Assembly (NCBI RefSeq): GCF_016724845.1
Contig: NZ_CP068082.1
Coordinates: 2,046,001 to 2,110,000 of the forward strand
From: Sphingobacterium spiritivorum
GTDB taxonomy: Bacteria; Bacteroidota; Bacteroidia; Sphingobacteriales; Sphingobacteriaceae
Direction: 5' to 3'
DNA: 64,000 nucleotides
Positions 34,265-43,650 of the stretch are shown one piece after another. The first letter of the stretch is position 1, and each line of letters opens with the position of its first letter. The notes beneath the pieces are model-generated. The model made no database searches and was not told the origin of the DNA. It was given only the letters and a program-made list of their open reading frames with translations. Made by a program: the position numbers and the translations under genes.

Positions 34265-34603
34265 GTTTACGGGTGGTTAAGGGCATCCGGCCTTTGCACC
34301 GCCCGGCCAAAATTACCCACGGCGGGGAAAGGTCAAGGGTATATAAACGCCGCCGCCCACAGGCCTTTGCCCTCCGGCGCCCTTGACCCGATTCCCCCGC
34401 CTTGCGTTCCGGTGGCCTAAGCGGTGAAAATGCCTTGGTGTGTACAGATTTAAAAACTATACTACTGAAATGAACCGATACGAGCCGATAAGAACCAATA
34501 GTGAGCCGATAGCGAAGTGTTAGTTGTATGTGTAATAAGGGAGGATACGAAAAAAGCCATCCGTTTCGGGGATGGCTTGCACTATATTGTGAGGATTTTT
34601 TTA
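34265..34603. other. Intergenic region with four iteron-like repeats
   Basis: No gene is seen. At 34472-34512 there are four adjacent 10-11-bp repeats of the form GARCCRATA (GAACCGATAC, GAGCCGATAA, GAACCAATAGT, GAGCCGATAG). They may be binding sites for an element-encoded protein. The left part is GC-rich with an inverted GGGCGGTGC-type pattern. Confidence 0.45.
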
Positions 34604-35488
34604 TTAAAGTTTTTCGATTTCCTTGATGGACAGCTTGGTAAATTTGACAATCTGCTCAACGGGAATGCCGTCCTTTTTCATTTCGCGGGCAACGGAGATT
34701 AAACTTTCACGCTTGCCTTCCTTTTTAGCCCTGTTTAATAATAATTCTTCGATACCCATCGTGTGGCTCCTTTCTGTCAATTTTTCGACTTCTTGTTCAA
34801 AGATAGTGTTTACTTCCGAGTTATCAAAACGTACATAGTAGCGTAAGAAATTCATCAGTCCCCTGATTTTTTCCTTGCTCATATTCCTTTCCAGCAATTC
34901 ACGCGCCAACTGTATTTTTGTCTGTAACAAGGCCTTGTCGCTTTCGTCTTTGTCATTCAGGTTTTTGCCGACAAATGCCGCCTTGGCCGTTAGGACGACC
35001 AGAGCAAAAGGATTGTCGGATGCCAAAAGACGATCGGTATCCTGTTCAGCAATTTTGTAGGTATTGAACCTGTATTGGATGCTTGTACCCATGAATTCCT
35101 CTTCATAGACATTGGGCCTTGGCTTTTTACTGGCCTCTGTCAGGATGGCAAAGGCAGTGATACGTTTGTGGTATTTATCAAGTATCCGATAGTAATAGGT
35201 GAACATCCGCGAGGCGAAATCCTTGCGACAGGTGCCCTGTACCTCGACATGGATTAAAACCCATTCCTCCATACCGTCATGGGTGTATACCTGCGCCAGC
35301 TTATCAACCACTTTGGGAGCGAACTCATTACCTTCCGGAGGGAACAATTGTTCCAACTCCTTGTCGAGGAATGTGATACCCCTGCTTAGATCAAAAACGC
35401 TGTCCGCATCGGGATACAGGAAACGGAGGAAGTCGTCAAAAACATCTTCCAAAACCCCTTTCCATAGATAGTCATCTTTTTGCTTCAT
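34604..35488 (-). CDS. Rpn/PD-(D/E)xK family putative nuclease-transposase
   Basis: The 294-residue protein matches the Rpn (recombination-promoting nuclease) and transposase_31 style: an early Asp region (DAVFDLSRGITFLDKE type) and the nuclease core WVLIHVEVQGTCRKDF near residue 80, where E-x-Q replaces E-x-K as usual. Rpn proteins cut DNA and promote RecA-independent recombination. Some are phage-defence or domesticated transposase genes. It stands alone on the minus strand between the mobilization genes and the integrase. Confidence 0.85.
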   Translation of the reverse strand: MKQKDDYLWKGVLEDVFDDFLRFLYPDADSVFDLSRGITFLDKELEQLFPPEGNEFAPKVVDKLAQVYTHDGMEEWVLIHVEVQGTCRKDFASRMFTYYYRILDKYHKRITAFAILTEASKKPRPNVYEEEFMGTSIQYRFNTYKIAEQDTDRLLASDNPFALVVLTAKAAFVGKNLNDKDESDKALLQTKIQLARELLERNMSKEKIRGLMNFLRYYVRFDNSEVNTIFEQEVEKLTERSHTMGIEELLLNRAKKEGKRESLISVAREMKKDGIPVEQIVKFTKLSIKEIEKL

Positions 35489-35548
35489 TGTTCTGCTTGG
35501 GTGTACGTGTGTAAAAGTATGAATAATTTTCAGCGACGTCTGTTGCCG

Positions 35549-36769
35549 TTAATGTATTCCGGCCAACCGCTTCTGTAAGGCGTCCATGTCGCTACCGATC
35601 CGCGTGTCCAGCAGCTTCGCATAGTGCTGGGTAGTTTTGATATTGGTATGTCCCAGCATTTTGGAAACCGTTTCGATAGGCACGTTGTTGGCCAGTGTCA
35701 CCGTGGTGGCGAATGTGTGCCGCGCCATGTGGAATGTCAGCTTTTTGGTGATGCCGCACAGGTCGGCAATCTCTTTCAGGTAGCTGTTCATCTTTTGGTT
35801 GCTCAATACCGGAAGCACCATCCCCCTTGCTACGCATGAGGGATAGTCCGCATAGCGTTCGATGATTTCCAAGGCTTGCGGAAGCAGCGGGATGTTGGAG
35901 GAAGTTTTCGTTTTCTCCCGGCTGGTCAATACCCACAATCTACCGTCAATACCCTTGGCGATATCCGTCTTTTGCAGTTTTTGCACATCGGCGTATGACA
36001 GCCCCGTATAGCAGCAGAACACGAAGATATCGCGCACATGTGCCAGCCTTGTTATGGAAAATTCCTTTTGGGCTATCCTGTCCAGTTCATCGGACGTGAG
36101 GAATTCCTTTTCCCTTGGCTTGGCTTTCGTTTTGTAGAACGCAAAGGGGGTTTCCGTAATCCATCGGTGTGCAAGACACTGGTTTATGATTTTACGCAGG
36201 TGCTTCATGTACTTGGCTGCCGACACCACACTGCATCCCATGTCAGAGCGGAGGAAAAACTCATAGCCTGTGATGAATGCATGGTCAATGTGCCGGATGG
36301 CGATGTCCGTTTCACCATAGCATTTTTCCAAATAGGAGGTCAGGTGTGCAACAGAAGTGTTGTAGCCTTTCAGCGTGTTGGGTTTGAAACCTTTCCCAAG
36401 CAACGCTTCCATCTTCCCGTTGTGTTCGGTAAACGTTTCCATCAAATACCGCCGTTGCACGTCCTTGCCGAGGTATTTCAGTTTCAGCGATTCGGCGGTG
36501 ATTTCCGCACCGTCCTTTACGAGTTGCAGGTGGGCATCGGCCACCTTTCGCTCCAGCGTGTGGAGGTATGCGTTCAGGTTACGGATGTCCTCTTTGGTGC
36601 CCTTGGCACGGTTGGCCTTGGCGTTCCACCGTAGGGGGTCACACTCACGGCCGGTGGCCACTTCCTTGGGGTCACCGGCCACGGTGATACGCATGTAAAT
36701 CGGCTTGGGGCCGTACACATAATTTTTTGGCTTCTTCAAGTAGAAGAGCAAGGAATAATTTGTACTCAT
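35549..36769 (-). CDS. IntDOT-like tyrosine integrase of the tRNA-Glu element
   Basis: A 406-residue integrase with an N-terminal arm-binding domain (about 1-90), a SAM-like core-binding domain (105-205) and a catalytic domain with His347-x-x-Arg350 (HMARH), His374 (GHTN) and Tyr383 (HYAK). The usual first Arg is replaced: CCYTGLSYADV instead of TGLRxSE. This resembles the CTnDOT integrase, where that Arg is also absent. It is the gene next to the tRNA-Glu target, 250 bp away, and should catalyse insertion at the 23-bp core. Confidence 0.93.
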   Translation of the reverse strand: MSTNYSLLFYLKKPKNYVYGPKPIYMRITVAGDPKEVATGRECDPLRWNAKANRAKGTKEDIRNLNAYLHTLERKVADAHLQLVKDGAEITAESLKLKYLGKDVQRRYLMETFTEHNGKMEALLGKGFKPNTLKGYNTSVAHLTSYLEKCYGETDIAIRHIDHAFITGYEFFLRSDMGCSVVSAAKYMKHLRKIINQCLAHRWITETPFAFYKTKAKPREKEFLTSDELDRIAQKEFSITRLAHVRDIFVFCCYTGLSYADVQKLQKTDIAKGIDGRLWVLTSREKTKTSSNIPLLPQALEIIERYADYPSCVARGMVLPVLSNQKMNSYLKEIADLCGITKKLTFHMARHTFATTVTLANNVPIETVSKMLGHTNIKTTQHYAKLLDTRIGSDMDALQKRLAGIH

Positions 36770-36871
36770 GATAATACATCATTTATGGTGAACAAAATTA
36801 GCCTTGCAGCCTATGGCAGTCAAGATGTTCGGTTATTGAACAGGTTGTCGTTCAACAACTTAATGTGCTTT

Positions 36872-36918
36872 CAGTGAGTAGCGGTAGGTCAGGAATTGAC
36901 TCACTGAATTACTCACTG
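36872..36918. promoter_or_regulatory. Integrase arm-type sites, right end
   Basis: ACTCACTG occurs at 36899-36906 and 36911-36918 and its complement CAGTGAGT at 36872-36879. The octamer is also found near the left end (23490). The arrangement between the integrase gene and the tRNA fits arm sites of a tyrosine integrase. The matches are short, so chance is not excluded. Confidence 0.45.
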
Positions 36919-36962
36919 TTTTTATGCGAATAATTGAATGAATCAGGATGCTGTAAAAAACA

Positions 36963-36995
36963 AAAAGCCCGCAAACGTTTAATTTGCAGGCTTTT
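36963..36995. terminator. Hairpin downstream of tRNA-Glu
   Basis: AAAAGCC-C-GCAAA pairs with TTTGC-A-GGCTTTT around a 7-nt loop. It lies about 25 bp downstream of the tRNA 3' end on the minus strand. The T-run suits termination of the tRNA transcript. It is inside the mobile element, so it may have been brought by it. Confidence 0.65.
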
Positions 36996-37017
36996 GTATG
37001 TTTTGACTTCAAGATGT

Positions 37018-37040
37018 GTAGCCCGTAGGGGAATCGAACC
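37018..37040 (-). other. att site within the 3' end of tRNA-Glu
   Basis: The second copy of the 23-bp direct repeat (see 23405-23427). It covers the 3' acceptor strand and half of the T arm of tRNA-Glu, the usual target of tyrosine integrases. The tRNA stays intact because the element carries the replacing 3' end. Confidence 0.85.
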
Positions 37041-37090
37041 CCTGTTTCAAGAATGAAAATCTTGCGTCCTAACCCCTAGACGAACGGGCC
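37019..37090 (-). tRNA. tRNA-Glu, anticodon UUC
   Basis: 72 bases fold as a cloverleaf. The acceptor stem is GGCCCGT with ACGGGCT, with a G-U first pair as in other Bacteroidota tRNA-Glu. The anticodon arm is CAAGA-TTTTCAT-TCTTG, anticodon TTC. The T arm is CAGGGGTTCGATTCCCCTA-like. CCA is not encoded. The gene is the insertion site of the mobile element. Confidence 0.97.
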
Positions 37091-37108
37091 ATTATTTTTT
37101 TGGTGATG

Positions 37109-37139
37109 CAAATATAAGAGGATTTTTATTGCTTCCAAA
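37109..37139 (-). promoter_or_regulatory. Promoter of tRNA-Glu
   Basis: On the minus strand TTTG (37139-37136), a 19-bp spacer and TATATTTG (37116-37109) match the Bacteroidota vegetative promoter, about 18 bp upstream of the tRNA. Confidence 0.65.
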
Positions 37140-37194
37140 ATATTTTTCTCAGTCACAACGTAAGCTATTGAGACTGAGAAAAATGTTTTTCAAA

Positions 37195-38469
37195 TCAGAT
37201 CAGATCGAAGCCAATATCACGGCGAAAATACTTACCATCGAAGTATATCCGGCCTGCATCAGCTGTCGCCTGCTGCAAAGCATCAAATAATGTATCCTGC
37301 AGAGTAGTCACTGCGATGACACGTCCTCCGGCACTTAACACCTCGCCATTCTGTTCCTTTGTACCGGCATGGAATACGATAGATTCCTTTACATTTTCTA
37401 TGTTAGATATCACTTTCCCGGATTCGTAATCACCCGGATATCCACCTGAAACCAACATTACCGTAACAGCCGTTTTTGATGAAACCGTATACGAACGGGT
37501 ATCCAGATTTCCCTGAGCAACACCTTCAAGTAAATCAACCAGATCGGATTCAATACGAGGCAATACCGATTCTGTTTCCGGATCACCCATGCGTACATTA
37601 TATTCGATCACAAAAGGCTCTCCGCCGACATTCATCAAACCGATAAAAATAAATCCTTTGTAAGGAATATTATCCTTCTTCAGACCATCTACTGTAGGTT
37701 TAATAATTCGTTCTTCCACCTTGTTGAGAAACGTTTCATCAGCAAACGGAACAGGCGAAATGGAACCCATACCACCTGTATTGAGTCCGGTATCACCTTC
37801 GCCGATACGTTTATAATCCTTTGCAGATGGCAATACCTTATATGAAGTCCCGTCTGTAAGTACAAATACAGACAGCTCTATTCCTTTCAAAAACTCCTCA
37901 ACGACTACAACATCGCTGGCTGCGCCAAATTTTGCATCCGCAATCATCGCTTTCAGCTCATCCTTTGCTTCCTGAAGACTTTCGCAGATCAATACGCCTT
38001 TACCTGCAGCAAGACCATCCGCCTTTAGTACAATCGGAAGATTCTGTGTTTCCAGATAAGCAAGTCCCTCTTCCAGATTAGACCGATCAAATGAACGGGA
38101 AGCCGCTGTAGGAATCTGATGGCGTTGCATAAACTGTTTTGAGAAATCTTTTGACCCCTCCAACTGTGCTCCCTCCTGCTGAGGACCGATTACAGGAATA
38201 TGCTTTATATCTTCTCTGCTGAGAAAGTAATCATGAATTCCTTTTACAAGAGGTTCTTCAGGTCCCACCAATATCAGATCAATATCATTATCCAGCGCAA
38301 ACTGCGCCTGTCCTTCAAAATCAGTTACTTTTAAAGGCACGTTTTCTCCATAGGCCAATGTACCTGCATTTCCCGGAGCAATAAATAATTTGTCTAATTT
38401 TTTACTTTGAGCAATTTTATATGCAAAGGCAGATTCCCGACCGCCTGAACCAATGATTAGGATATTCAT
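37195..38469 (-). CDS. purD: Phosphoribosylamine-glycine ligase
   Basis: It catalyses the second step of purine synthesis, joining phosphoribosylamine and glycine with ATP. The 424-residue product starts MNILIIGSGGRESAFAYKI and has the ATP-grasp features (VLKADGLAAGKGVLI, and MGDPETESVLPRI near the end). The start at 38469 is preferred because TATATTTG (-7 box) lies at 38474-38481, which excludes the longer frame. It is the first chromosomal gene beyond the tRNA. Confidence 0.95.
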   Translation of the reverse strand: MNILIIGSGGRESAFAYKIAQSKKLDKLFIAPGNAGTLAYGENVPLKVTDFEGQAQFALDNDIDLILVGPEEPLVKGIHDYFLSREDIKHIPVIGPQQEGAQLEGSKDFSKQFMQRHQIPTAASRSFDRSNLEEGLAYLETQNLPIVLKADGLAAGKGVLICESLQEAKDELKAMIADAKFGAASDVVVVEEFLKGIELSVFVLTDGTSYKVLPSAKDYKRIGEGDTGLNTGGMGSISPVPFADETFLNKVEERIIKPTVDGLKKDNIPYKGFIFIGLMNVGGEPFVIEYNVRMGDPETESVLPRIESDLVDLLEGVAQGNLDTRSYTVSSKTAVTVMLVSGGYPGDYESGKVISNIENVKESIVFHAGTKEQNGEVLSAGGRVIAVTTLQDTLFDALQQATADAGRIYFDGKYFRRDIGFDLI

Positions 38470-38586
38470 ACCGCAAATATATTTGTTTTGGCCGGAATGC
38501 GAGGATATTTTTGAGTCTAATCTGCTAATTATCAAATAACCTTTATACTTTATGTATTTTTTCTTAATTTTCTAAAAAAACCGATC

Positions 38587-41268
38587 ATGAGTCTAAAATA
38601 TTTCTACCTGTGTTTGTTTACATCGCTTTCTATCTCAGCGATGGCACAAACAACAGTCATTGACAATGTCACCCAAAAACTCGACACCTATCTAAGCAAC
38701 AATATTCAGGAAAAAATATATCTCCATCTTGATAAGCAACATTACAGTGCGGGGGAGACTATTTGGTTTAAGGCCTACACTACAGTCGGAATAGAAAACC
38801 TGCTGTCAAATATGAGTGGTGTTGGTTATGTTGAACTGATCGGACCAGAAAAGAAAATCATTAAATCCCTGACCATTCCCATGACTGCGGGTCTTGGCAT
38901 TGGTGACATTGAACTCATCGATACCCTGACAGAAGGCTCTTACCGTATCCGCGCCTATACCAATTGGATGCGCAATAATGATGATGCTTACTTTTACGAC
39001 CGGACCATACAAATATCAAACGGCCGAAGTGACAATGTTGTTTCGACCACCTCTTTTATCCCCACCTCAGATCCTGCAGAAAAGAAAAATACCTATGTGA
39101 TCAATCTTAAAAATTTCGCAGGAGCCCCATTGATCAACACAAATGTACAGTACCGTATATATATGGGGGACAAGATAGAAGACAAGGGTCGCGAAAAAAC
39201 AGATGATAAGGGAGATCTGACACTCAAAACAGATAAAAAACTCACTTCAGGATACATTCTTCTGGCTTTCGAATCTACCGACAAGCGTCCGGTCAAGAAG
39301 ATTATTCCACTTCAGACACCTTCTGACAACAGCCTGCAACTCTTACCTGAGGGCGGAATTCTACTGGACAATACGTTATCAAAGATCGGTGTCAAAGCCC
39401 TGAAACCAAATGGCATGGGTATAAAGGTCAAAGGCAAGGTAATGGATAATAAAAAAGAAGTCGTCGCTGAATTTGAGACCAACGAACTCGGGATAGGCAG
39501 CTTCACCTTTAATCCGTTCAAAGATCAGCAATACATGGCTGAAGTCACTTTTGAAGACGGATCCGTCCTATCAGCAAAACTTCCCGAAACACAGAGTTCC
39601 GGTATCAGTGTTGCTGTAAACCCGTTTATGCAGGACCGTATTGCAGCACAATACAGTTTCTCTCCCGATCGTGTAGATCAGAAAGAAGTCTATCTGCTGG
39701 TACAGCACTTAGGGGAGCTCCTTTACGTGGCTAAGCAAAAAGTAAGTAAGAGCGAATTGCTATTTATGATCCCGAAAAAAAATCTGCCAACCGGTATCTA
39801 TCAGATCACATTACTTTCTGAAGCAGGCCTGCCTCTTATCGAAAGAATGGTCTTCACCTCCAATCCGCAAAATATCCTTCCTCTAAAGATAAGTACGGAC
39901 AAGACCGATTACACAACACGCAGTAAAGTAAACGTTCGTCTCGATGACGCCATTCAGGATGCTTCCAATTTTGCCAGCCTTTCGGCGTCCGTCATTAATC
40001 TTAACCGAAATGAGCCATACGATAAAGATGCTCCGAATATCTATTCCCAATTACTCTTAGCTTCAGATATAAAAGGATATATCGAACGTCCGGGATACTA
40101 TTTTGAAAACCCGGACAGCATTAATATTACGGATCTGGACAATCTCATGATCACACAAGGCTGGAGAAAAATTGAATGGCAGAAAATAGACTCATTAGCA
40201 AATACTAAACCTGTATTCGAACCTCAAAAAATGCTATCTATCAAAGGTGTGGTAAGGAAATACGCCCGAAAAGGAACGGTTCCGAATGCTAAACTACAGC
40301 TAATCTCCACGCGAAATTTCATGGATTTTATCGATACCACTGCAAATGCGGACGGAAGATTTAACTTTGATAATCTCGTCTTTCCGGACAGTGTTAAATT
40401 CCTGATCTCTGCGACAGATGAGAAAGGCAAAAAAAATGTAGAAATCGATATTGATCCCACCGTCCCTCCGTTTGTAAAAGAAAATAAAAATGCCCCTGAA
40501 GAATCGAGCAATGTAAACTTTACATTTCAAAAAACAATAAAAGAAAACCAGCGCATGTTTGCAGAAATGCAGCAAAAAGGGCTTTTGGAGAAAACTATTT
40601 TTCTGGAAGAAGTCGCTATTACACGACGTGTAGAGAAAAAAGCTGCCGAAAGCTCCCGCAATCTCAATGGCTCCGGTCGCGCCGATCAGATTCTGACAGA
40701 AGAAGATCTGCAAACCTGTCCTACTCTGGAAATGTGTCTTAACGGCCGGTTAATGGGCGTTTATTTTCAAGGAGGCATTCCCTACAACACACGTGGAAAT
40801 GTACCTATGCAGGTCGTTTATGACGGAATGTACATTGAAGCTGATCAACTCAGTATGATTAATACATTCGATATTGAAAGTATTGAGGTGCTCCGCAGCC
40901 CGATGTACACTGCTATCTACGGCTCATACGGTGGCGGAGGTCTCATTGTTATTTCCTCAAAAACCGGAAAGGCTTCCATGACCAGCAATTTTGATCCAAA
41001 AGGAATAGCGACAGCCACACCAAAAGGATTTCACCTTAATAAGACATTTTTTAAGCCCGATTACGAAGTCAATGATCCGGAAAAAGCATTTGCCCGTGAT
41101 TACCGCTCAACAATCCACTGGGAGCCAAACCTTCTTATTAAAGATGAGAAAGGAACAAATTTTTCTTTCTTCACTTCAGATGAAAAAGGAACATACCAAA
41201 TTACATTGGAAGGCGTTGATACAAAGGGACGCATTGGAAGAAGAGTTTTAAAATTTGACGTAAAATAA
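38587..41268 (+). CDS. MG2-like/TonB-plug surface protein
   Basis: The 893-residue protein has a signal peptide (MSLKYFYLCLFTSLSISAMAQ), two or three macroglobulin-like MG2 domains in the first 450 residues (IYLHLDKQHYSAGETIWFKA is typical), a carboxypeptidase-like regulatory segment (about 550-640) and a TonB-receptor plug-like part (YDGMYIEADQLSMI, then SIEVLRSPMYTAIYGSYGGG, about 740-790). There is no beta-barrel. Such proteins are frequent in Sphingobacteria and may bind or process substrates at the outer membrane. No SusD partner is next to it. Confidence 0.85.
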   Translation: MSLKYFYLCLFTSLSISAMAQTTVIDNVTQKLDTYLSNNIQEKIYLHLDKQHYSAGETIWFKAYTTVGIENLLSNMSGVGYVELIGPEKKIIKSLTIPMTAGLGIGDIELIDTLTEGSYRIRAYTNWMRNNDDAYFYDRTIQISNGRSDNVVSTTSFIPTSDPAEKKNTYVINLKNFAGAPLINTNVQYRIYMGDKIEDKGREKTDDKGDLTLKTDKKLTSGYILLAFESTDKRPVKKIIPLQTPSDNSLQLLPEGGILLDNTLSKIGVKALKPNGMGIKVKGKVMDNKKEVVAEFETNELGIGSFTFNPFKDQQYMAEVTFEDGSVLSAKLPETQSSGISVAVNPFMQDRIAAQYSFSPDRVDQKEVYLLVQHLGELLYVAKQKVSKSELLFMIPKKNLPTGIYQITLLSEAGLPLIERMVFTSNPQNILPLKISTDKTDYTTRSKVNVRLDDAIQDASNFASLSASVINLNRNEPYDKDAPNIYSQLLLASDIKGYIERPGYYFENPDSINITDLDNLMITQGWRKIEWQKIDSLANTKPVFEPQKMLSIKGVVRKYARKGTVPNAKLQLISTRNFMDFIDTTANADGRFNFDNLVFPDSVKFLISATDEKGKKNVEIDIDPTVPPFVKENKNAPEESSNVNFTFQKTIKENQRMFAEMQQKGLLEKTIFLEEVAITRRVEKKAAESSRNLNGSGRADQILTEEDLQTCPTLEMCLNGRLMGVYFQGGIPYNTRGNVPMQVVYDGMYIEADQLSMINTFDIESIEVLRSPMYTAIYGSYGGGGLIVISSKTGKASMTSNFDPKGIATATPKGFHLNKTFFKPDYEVNDPEKAFARDYRSTIHWEPNLLIKDEKGTNFSFFTSDEKGTYQITLEGVDTKGRIGRRVLKFDVK

Positions 41269-41275
41269 TTAGAAT

Positions 41276-42043
41276 ATGCAGTTTATCACCATTAATACCG
41301 AAGAACGGATCACACACATTACGCTGGATAGAGGAAAGTCTAATGCCATGCACATGGAAATGATTGACGAGCTTACACAAGCCATTCTCGAAGCAGAAGA
41401 AGACCCCGCCATTGAGGGTATTATCTTACATGGGAAAGAGAATTTTTTCACCTCCGGACTCGACCTCATCACCCTGTATCAATACAATGAAGAGCAGATG
41501 AAGATCTTCTGGTCCAGGTTTATGACATTGATACATACACTCACCGCATTTTCCAAACCTTCTGTGGCAGCTATATCCGGGCATAGTCCCGCAGGAGGAT
41601 GTGTACTTGGTATCTGTTGCGACTACCGGATAATGGCTCGTGGTGAATTTATCATCGGTCTTAATGAAGTACCGGTTGGGATTGTTGTTCCGCCAAGTAT
41701 CTTTAAACTGTACAGTTTCTGGATCGGACAGCGTCTGGCTTATCAATACCTGTTAGAAGGGAAATTACTTAATCCGGAAAAGGCTCTTGAAGTCGGCCTT
41801 ATAGATGAAGTCGTCGACCCGGACCGTATTCGAACCGCAGCATTACGTAAGATAAAATCGGTAACGCAATTTGAAAAGAATTCCTGGAGAAGTACCAAAC
41901 AGAATCTAAGAAAAGAACTACTAGAAAGTATCACTCAACAGCAGGAAGCGGCTATCGATCAGGTACTCAAGCAGTGGTGGGCACCCGCAACCCGGGCAGT
42001 GCTCAAAACAATTATTGAAAATTTAACCGCAAAAAAAGCATAA
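41276..42043 (+). CDS. Enoyl-CoA hydratase/isomerase family protein
   Basis: A 255-residue crotonase-fold protein. The oxyanion-hole motif AAISGHSPAGGCVLGICCDYR (about 100-120) and the loop around ENFFTSGLDL are typical. Catalytic Glu positions are not fully conserved: FIIGLNEVPVGIV has one Glu, so it may be a hydratase or an isomerase such as a dodecenoyl-CoA isomerase. It is followed after 1 bp by the SDR gene. Both would serve degradation of unsaturated fatty acids. Confidence 0.85.
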   Translation: MQFITINTEERITHITLDRGKSNAMHMEMIDELTQAILEAEEDPAIEGIILHGKENFFTSGLDLITLYQYNEEQMKIFWSRFMTLIHTLTAFSKPSVAAISGHSPAGGCVLGICCDYRIMARGEFIIGLNEVPVGIVVPPSIFKLYSFWIGQRLAYQYLLEGKLLNPEKALEVGLIDEVVDPDRIRTAALRKIKSVTQFEKNSWRSTKQNLRKELLESITQQQEAAIDQVLKQWWAPATRAVLKTIIENLTAKKA

Positions 42044-42044
42044 T

Positions 42045-42926
42045 ATGGAACAGTCAAAAGTAGAAGGAGCCTTAAAAGAATATGCATTAAAAGGAAAAAC
42101 AATCGTCGTCACCGGAGGAGGAACAGGACTTGGACGTAAAATGGCAACTTATTTCCTTGAATTGGGTGCCAATATCGTCATCACAAGCCGGAAAATAGAT
42201 GTACTGGAAGTCACCGCAAAGGAGATGATGGCAGAAAAAGGAGGAACCGTTCTACCCATAGCCTGTGACATCCGGAATATAGAAGAAGTAGAACATCTGC
42301 TGGCTGCAACAGAAGAACGGTTCGGACGTGTAGATGCGCTGTTAAATAACGCTGCCGGTAATTTTATTTCACCTACCGAACGTCTGTCTGCAAATGCCTT
42401 CTCCACGATTATTGATATTGTGCTCAAAGGAACGGTTAACTGTACGCTGACATTTGGAAAAAACTGGATTGCGAAAAAGCAACAGGCCTCAGTTCTGAAT
42501 ATTATCACGACTTATGCATTTACGGGTTCGGGATACGTTGTCCCGTCAGCTGTCGCAAAAGGCGGAGTGCTGACCCTCACCAAATCCCTTGCTGCAGAAT
42601 GGGGAAAATACGGTATCCGGCACAATGCCATTGCTCCGGGACCTTTCCCGACAAAAGGAGCATGGGACCGGTTATTACCGGGAGATCTGGCTGAAAAGTT
42701 TGACTTTAAAAACCGGGTACCGCTAAAACGTGTCGGAGACCATCAGGAATTAGCCAATCTGGCTGCTTTTCTGGTTTCAGATTTTGCCAACTACATCAAC
42801 GGAGAAATCATCACCATCGATGGCGGAGAATGGCTGCAGGGGGCAGGACAGTTCAGCGGATTCGAAGCAATACCTGAAGAAATGTGGGATATGATCGAAC
42901 AGAGCATTCGTAAAAACAATAAATAA
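42045..42926 (+). CDS. SDR-family 2,4-dienoyl-CoA reductase-like enzyme
   Basis: A 293-residue short-chain dehydrogenase/reductase with the nucleotide motif TGGGTGLGRKMA, NNAAGNFISPTERLS and PSAVAKGGVLTLTKSLAAEWG, close to mitochondrial-type 2,4-dienoyl-CoA reductase. In that subfamily the catalytic Tyr-x3-Lys is altered, as here (PSAVAKGG), with a Ser-Ala-Lys order. It would reduce 2,4-dienoyl-CoA with NADPH. Neighbour of the enoyl-CoA hydratase gene, very likely in one operon. Confidence 0.9.
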   Translation: MEQSKVEGALKEYALKGKTIVVTGGGTGLGRKMATYFLELGANIVITSRKIDVLEVTAKEMMAEKGGTVLPIACDIRNIEEVEHLLAATEERFGRVDALLNNAAGNFISPTERLSANAFSTIIDIVLKGTVNCTLTFGKNWIAKKQQASVLNIITTYAFTGSGYVVPSAVAKGGVLTLTKSLAAEWGKYGIRHNAIAPGPFPTKGAWDRLLPGDLAEKFDFKNRVPLKRVGDHQELANLAAFLVSDFANYINGEIITIDGGEWLQGAGQFSGFEAIPEEMWDMIEQSIRKNNK

Positions 42927-43571
42927 ATGAGGAGAAGTCCCCTAATTCTGATCCTAATGCTCTTGCTGCTGGCGGGTTGCAATTCCAAAACAAAGAAGGA
43001 ATCACAACAGGCTTCGGAACTGGCGCATTCGGAAAAAACTACATCCGCTCAAACGGATGAAAAAGTAGAAATTCAGGAAATTGCCTCCCGCTTTGTCAGG
43101 GCTTATTTAAGTCAGGACTCAGCAAAGGTAAATGCCCTGATACATCCTGAGTTGGGTTTGACTATCATTTTTAGAATCGGAGCCGGAGATCGCTTTCAAC
43201 GGATATCAACATTGGATTTTGCAAATCCTTTACCCGGTTTTTATCCTTACCCTGCATTTCAAAATGATTACGGAATCACATTCGCAAGCCTGCCGACGTA
43301 TAGTTGCGAACATGAGAAATGGAGTAAGGATGGTTGGTTTATAGATACGACAACTCACCCGAATACGCTCTCCTCATTAGCCGCATTTCTCGACCGCGTC
43401 AAGGAACAGGAAATCCCTGCAGAAGAAATCCAAAAGATGAAAACACTGGAGCAGACGAGTTACAGAGTTATTCTAACCGGAAAGGAATCTGTCATATTTC
43501 ACATTACCAGGTATCAGAATGCCTGGTATGTCACACTATTAGACCGCGCATACAGCAGCTGTGATGCTTAA
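42927..43571 (+). CDS. Putative lipoprotein of unknown function
   Basis: A 214-residue protein with a lipoprotein signal (MRRSPLILILMLLLLAGCNS). The mature part has an acidic, Lys-rich linker and then about 160 residues with no domain I recognise. It starts immediately after the SDR stop (TAA then ATG) and may be the last gene of that operon. Confidence 0.65.
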   Translation: MRRSPLILILMLLLLAGCNSKTKKESQQASELAHSEKTTSAQTDEKVEIQEIASRFVRAYLSQDSAKVNALIHPELGLTIIFRIGAGDRFQRISTLDFANPLPGFYPYPAFQNDYGITFASLPTYSCEHEKWSKDGWFIDTTTHPNTLSSLAAFLDRVKEQEIPAEEIQKMKTLEQTSYRVILTGKESVIFHITRYQNAWYVTLLDRAYSSCDA

Positions 43572-43650
43572 AATTATGTTGTAATGCTTAAAATTATTTA
43601 GCAATCTCATTATTGATTGACTATATTTACTACCAATTAGAGTTTAGCAT

